Assembly (NCBI GenBank): GCA_947628745.1
Contig: CANRBB010000004.1
Location: forward strand, 1-41,705
Length of the DNA stretch: 41,705 nucleotides
Source of the DNA: an uncultured Bacilli bacterium
GTDB lineage: Bacteria > Bacillota_I > Bacilli_A > RF39 > UBA660
Reading direction: 5' to 3'
Below are positions 37,552-41,705 of this stretch, piece by piece. The first letter of the stretch is position 1; every line of letters starts with the position of its first letter. Position numbers and translations under genes: made by a program. The notes below the pieces were generated by a model that saw only the letters and a list, made by a program, of their open reading frames with translations, had not been told where the DNA came from and ran no database searches.

Positions 37552-38373
37552 TTATATTCTAGTTTGTTTTAAATAATTTCTATTTTTAGACATTACTTTA
37601 GGTAATTTGTTAAAATCTGAAGCACTACTAGCTGTGTTGATATTTTGAAACTGGTCCAAAAATTCGTTAATAGCTTCACCTATACATAAATTAGGATCAA
37701 ATATCATTTCTAGTATATCTAAATTATAGAGTAAATTATTTTCTTTCTTACTGTTTGCTAAAAAAGTGACAATTTCTTTATAACGCCAAGTATCAAGTCC
37801 TACATGTGGTGAAAAAAGTAACATGTCAATTAAGATGTTAATTTTATTATAGTTCCATTGCATTAGCAATCTTGTTTTTTCTTCTTGGGTTAGCGAACTA
37901 ATATTGACATTATACAAGACTTTATTTAAATCATTAATTAAATAATTACCTGGATCGATTAAATATATTTTCCCATTGTATATGGTATTGGGTAAGTTTA
38001 TGTCTCTTAAAATTACAGAATTATGACACAATATATTTAAATCTTGTTCTAAAATTTTTAGCTCTTCAAAAAAGTTGTGCATACTAACTGTATCTATATT
38101 TTTCTTGCCAACAATAAGAGGCATGGTATAGCCTACTAAATTACCATCTTTATTTAATAATATATCTGTTGGTAGCAAGATTCTCTTGGTTGATATTTGC
38201 TTTAGTTTTTCTAATTCTTCCAATGTTATATGCGTTAATTTATAATCTTGCCTGAATAATTTTATTACTAAATCAAAATATCTGTATACTATAAATTCGG
38301 TACCCCTATCTGATAGCATATATAATTTGTTAGTATCAATAGGATATCCTTTACTGTTAAATATCTGTTCCAT
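37552..38373 (-). CDS. Protein kinase-like fold protein (degenerate)
   Basis: VIKLFR lysine, ILLNKDGNLVGYTMPLI hinge, VILRDINLPNTIYNGKIYLIDPGNY catalytic-loop/DxG pattern. Confidence 0.55.
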   Translation of the reverse strand: MEQIFNSKGYPIDTNKLYMLSDRGTEFIVYRYFDLVIKLFRQDYKLTHITLEELEKLKQISTKRILLPTDILLNKDGNLVGYTMPLIVGKKNIDTVSMHNFFEELKILEQDLNILCHNSVILRDINLPNTIYNGKIYLIDPGNYLINDLNKVLYNVNISSLTQEEKTRLLMQWNYNKINILIDMLLFSPHVGLDTWRYKEIVTFLANSKKENNLLYNLDILEMIFDPNLCIGEAINEFLDQFQNINTASSASDFNKLPKVMSKNRNYLKQTRI

Positions 38374-38586
38374 ACTGCTTCTCCATTCAATTTAACTCTT
38401 ATTATATAATTGATTACTGGTAATAGTGTTTTAGATGTCGTAGATTATTGTTACTTTAACAAATTGGGCAAATGATTAACTGGTGGATGTTAATTTTAAA
38501 ATTGAGATATCTATTTAATATAGTCTCATTGGGGCATATTAACACTTTGATACCTTTTTATATACTTCGTTTAAAGAAAACTAGTA

Positions 38587-40092
38587 TTAAAAAAGTGGCG
38601 CAAATAGTCTTAATATGGCCTGCCAAAGTGATTTGATTGGTCCTGTTTTGACATCTTTATCTTCTAATTTTTTACTATCTTTAAATGTTTCTTCAAAATC
38701 TTGATATATGTCTTTTATGCTACTGGTTTTTTCCATATAGATACCATTTTCAAAATGTAAATATAAGCTACGATAATCCATGTTAATGGTACCTACAACA
38801 GCTCTGATATTATCTGATATAAATACTTTAGAATGAACAAAGCCTTTAGTATATTTATATATGGCAACACCGTTATCATGAAGGACTTTAAAGAAAGAAG
38901 TTGTTTGAGTATAGACTATTTTTTTGTCAGGAATACCTGGAACAATAATGCGTACGTCGACACCTCTTTTGGCGGCACGTATAAGGGCATTAACCATATC
39001 ACTATCAATAATTAGATATGGTGTCATGATGTAGAGATATTTTTTAGCGCTGTTAATCATATTGATATACACGTCTTCTCCTATTAAGTCTTTATGCAGA
39101 GGGGCAACACCATAGGGAATAACATAACCATTATTTTGAATTTCATCAGTAAAGGTATATTTAAATTGTTTGATATCTTTATCTTCATGAATGTTGGAAT
39201 TCCATAAAGTTAAAAACATGACAGTCATATTCCAAATGGCATTGCCTTCAATTTTAATGCCATTATCTTTCCAAACTCCATAGCGACTGCCAATATTAAT
39301 ATATTCATCGCTTAAATTAACTCCACCTGAAAAAGCTACTTTGCCATCAATAATAGTCATCTTACGATGATCACGGTTGTTCATGAAAATACCACGAAAG
39401 GGAGTTAGTTTGTTAAAAGTGATACATTTAATACCAAAAGTTTTTAATTGCTTGGCATAGTCTGTTGACAGTAAGGCAATGCTTCCCATATCATCATACA
39501 TGATTCTAACATCTACCCCTTGGGATGCTTTTTCTTTTAAAATATCAAGTATGGTATTCCACATTGTTCCTTCGTTAATAATAAAATATTCTAAAAAGAT
39601 AAACTTTTGGGCTTTCTTTAATTCTTTTAAATATTCTGGATAAAACTTTTCACCAAAATTGTAATAAGTAATTTTATTGTTAGCACTAACATAATATGGT
39701 GTTCGATTAATTAAATATTGAATATTGTCTAACTTCTGGTCTTTAATTTCTTGTAATATTTCCTTATTTTGAATAAGTTGTGATTGATATTCGTGCTCAT
39801 ATTTAAAAATGTTTCTTAATAGTTTGTTCTTAGAATAATTTCTACTTAAAGTAATTAGTAGAATTGTGCCAAAGATAGGAAACACTAAAATTAAAATAAT
39901 CCAAGGTAAGTCATTTGACAGACGTGTACTGTCTTTTATAATGGCTAAGACAATAATAATGCTAGCCAAACTATAAAACAAAGTAATAATTCCTAGATAT
40001 TTATAAAAAAACAAGCGTATAATAATAGCAAAACCAAATTGTAAAATGATTCCTAAAGCTACTATAACGAATCTCTTAACTGCATTTAACAT
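38587..40092 (-). CDS. cls: Cardiolipin synthase (PLD superfamily)
   Basis: Two N-terminal TMs; HKD motifs NNRDHRKMTIIDGKVAFSGGVNL and HSKVFISDNIRAVVGTINMDYRS. Confidence 0.96.
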   Translation of the reverse strand: MLNAVKRFVIVALGIILQFGFAIIIRLFFYKYLGIITLFYSLASIIIVLAIIKDSTRLSNDLPWIILILVFPIFGTILLITLSRNYSKNKLLRNIFKYEHEYQSQLIQNKEILQEIKDQKLDNIQYLINRTPYYVSANNKITYYNFGEKFYPEYLKELKKAQKFIFLEYFIINEGTMWNTILDILKEKASQGVDVRIMYDDMGSIALLSTDYAKQLKTFGIKCITFNKLTPFRGIFMNNRDHRKMTIIDGKVAFSGGVNLSDEYINIGSRYGVWKDNGIKIEGNAIWNMTVMFLTLWNSNIHEDKDIKQFKYTFTDEIQNNGYVIPYGVAPLHKDLIGEDVYINMINSAKKYLYIMTPYLIIDSDMVNALIRAAKRGVDVRIIVPGIPDKKIVYTQTTSFFKVLHDNGVAIYKYTKGFVHSKVFISDNIRAVVGTINMDYRSLYLHFENGIYMEKTSSIKDIYQDFEETFKDSKKLEDKDVKTGPIKSLWQAILRLFAPLF

Positions 40093-40327
40093 AATTAAAC
40101 TCCTCTATAATTTCAATATTATACAAATTATTTTGCATATTATTTCGCATAATTTTTCAATTCCATAGAATATTATACTATCTTTTTACAATTATTGATA
40201 ATAAAAATAAACATTACTATTAAATTAGTTAGTTTATCTTTGCTACCAGTATTCGTAACGATACTCTGTTTTAGATAAACACTATTTTATATTTTATAAT
40301 TATCAATAAATTCATCGAAGTTTTGAT

Positions 40328-40558
40328 TTCAAGATAGGTGATGAGTGTTTTGATGTTAATTATATATTTTTTTGTTGAAATCGCATGATGATTTTATAAT
40401 ACTACTGGATACGTTTTAAATATAGCAGGTGTTTTTCATTTTTATTTATCAAAAGATAAAAAAGATGATGGTATTTATGACAGAAAGGTAATTTTCTCAA
40501 TCTATTATAATTTTACTATTATTTATCATAATCACTTTACCATTTAGATATGTTTAGA
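40328..40558 (+). pseudogene. Possible decayed small membrane protein gene
   Basis: Coding-like fragments in different + frames: MMSVLMLIIYFFVEIA*, LNIAGVFHFYLSKDKKDDGIYDRK, FSQSIIILLLFIIITLPFRYV*. Confidence 0.25.
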
Positions 40559-40606
40559 TAATAAAGGATAAAATAAATAATATCATACATTAGAGCATAG
40601 AAAAAA

Positions 40607-40650
40607 ATCATCCTATCTAGTAAGTTTTATTAAATCTTATAGGATGATTA
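40607..40650 (-). terminator. Terminator downstream of doc-like gene
   Basis: AATCATCCTAT ... ATAGGATGATT inverted repeat with flanking A/T runs. Confidence 0.6.
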
Positions 40651-41082
40651 AAATATTTTATTTTTTTTTGATAAATTATTAACAATTTTAGATTTAAAAG
40701 TTTCCCAATTTTCATCACTTTCACTATTTGTTATTGACGTTAAGGCTTCAAATAATTCATCTTCATTCAGAGTAACCTCTATTCCATTTGTTTGATATGT
40801 CATAATCATAGCCATCAATCCAGTTCTTTTATTAACATTTTTAAAGCAATGGGAAGAAACAATATTGAAACATAGCCTACATGCCTTTTCTTCAATTGTT
40901 GGATATGCATCTTCACCAAAAAAACTTGCAAATATGGAATTAACTGCTCCTTTAAATAATGAACCTGTATTATCAATAAACCCTATGTCTTCAGTATCTT
41001 CGCTAGCCTCTGCCAATTTATAATGTATATGTAAAATTTCTTCTTCTGACAAGTACTCGCCAGTATATCCATCTATCCTCAT
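40648..41082 (-). CDS. Fic/Doc family protein
   Basis: Core SSHCFKNVNKRTGLMAMIMTYQTNGIEV aligns with the Doc motif HxFxDxNKRT. Confidence 0.8.
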   Translation of the reverse strand: MRIDGYTGEYLSEEEILHIHYKLAEASEDTEDIGFIDNTGSLFKGAVNSIFASFFGEDAYPTIEEKACRLCFNIVSSHCFKNVNKRTGLMAMIMTYQTNGIEVTLNEDELFEALTSITNSESDENWETFKSKIVNNLSKKNKIF

Positions 41083-41559
41083 TTACTTCAATCTCCTTAA
41101 AAGAGCAGCATATTTTTTAATATCATTATTTAATAAATTGTTAAATGTTTCATTATTGACTTTTGGTTTGTTGATAAAAATTTTTAAATCTTCAAGACTA
41201 ATGTTATTATTATTGGTTACTTCTTTATAATTATTTTCATATAATACATCTGCAATTTCAAAGTCTTTAATTACACTTTTTTCTAGTATATTTGCAATTT
41301 CATCATCACTAATTTGTTTTTCTTTTAAATAATTTAATATTAAATTAAAGCGGTCATAGTCCAATGCTATTGGAAACCATTTTATTATAGAAATATAATC
41401 AAGGTCTTCTAGGGAGCCAAAAAAATTAGCACTTTTTTGCAAACTATCAATAGGAATTTTGGTTAAAAATTCATAATTATTATTAAAGATAAATTCTATT
41501 GTTTTATCATCTAAAAATTGTTTAAGTATAGAAATCCTGTTTCCCAATTTCATTTGCAT
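41083..41559 (-). CDS. Hypothetical partner of Doc-like protein (possible antitoxin)
   Basis: Ends directly adjacent to the doc-like start. Same-frame coding-like sequence continues upstream of ATG 41559 to ~41667. Confidence 0.55.
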   Translation of the reverse strand: MQMKLGNRISILKQFLDDKTIEFIFNNNYEFLTKIPIDSLQKSANFFGSLEDLDYISIIKWFPIALDYDRFNLILNYLKEKQISDDEIANILEKSVIKDFEIADVLYENNYKEVTNNNNISLEDLKIFINKPKVNNETFNNLLNNDIKKYAALLRRLK

Positions 41560-41705
41560 TAATTCATCTATTGAAATATTATTTAATCTATAAGCATTTT
41601 CATTTATAAGGCATTCCTTCTTTCTATAAATATTGTACCAAATTTCTAACGAAAAGTCTTTAACTTTGGCAAAAAATTATTGCAAAATAAAAAGTGTTGG
41701 ATTAT

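Overview
Low-GC window from an uncultured Bacilli/Mollicutes-related genome (taxonomy inferred from codon usage, gene content and gene order only). It is mostly core chromosome. Several blocks follow the Bacillus subtilis order: rpsU-yqeY-yqfC-yqfD-ybeY-cdd-era-yqzL-recO, rpsT/gpr-spoIIP-(yqxA-like)-lepA-hemW, tkt-sirA-yneF, and tcdA next to a 6S-like RNA. SpoIIP, GPR, YqfC, YqfD and SirA-like genes suggest a sporulating lineage or one that recently sporulated. The most interesting accessory content is: (1) a compact two-peptide double-glycine bacteriocin-like operon (C39-peptidase ABC transporter, small membrane accessory protein, two overlapping short precursors, each with a GxxxG motif and one C-terminal Cys); (2) a five-gene WXG100/T7SS-like module with no EssC in the window, inserted into the conserved gpr-spoIIP-lepA block, with an operator-like palindrome and a 16-bp perfect inverted repeat; (3) an unannotated 49-aa single-TM ORF divergent from lexA whose promoter carries a LexA-box-like element, i.e. 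a candidate minimal YneA/SosA-type SOS division inhibitor; (4) the 5' end of a group II intron immediately after the pyk terminator; (5) a Doc/Fic protein with an altered catalytic motif and an unfamiliar partner; (6) a degenerate protein-kinase-like protein. All calls were made by eye, without database searches.
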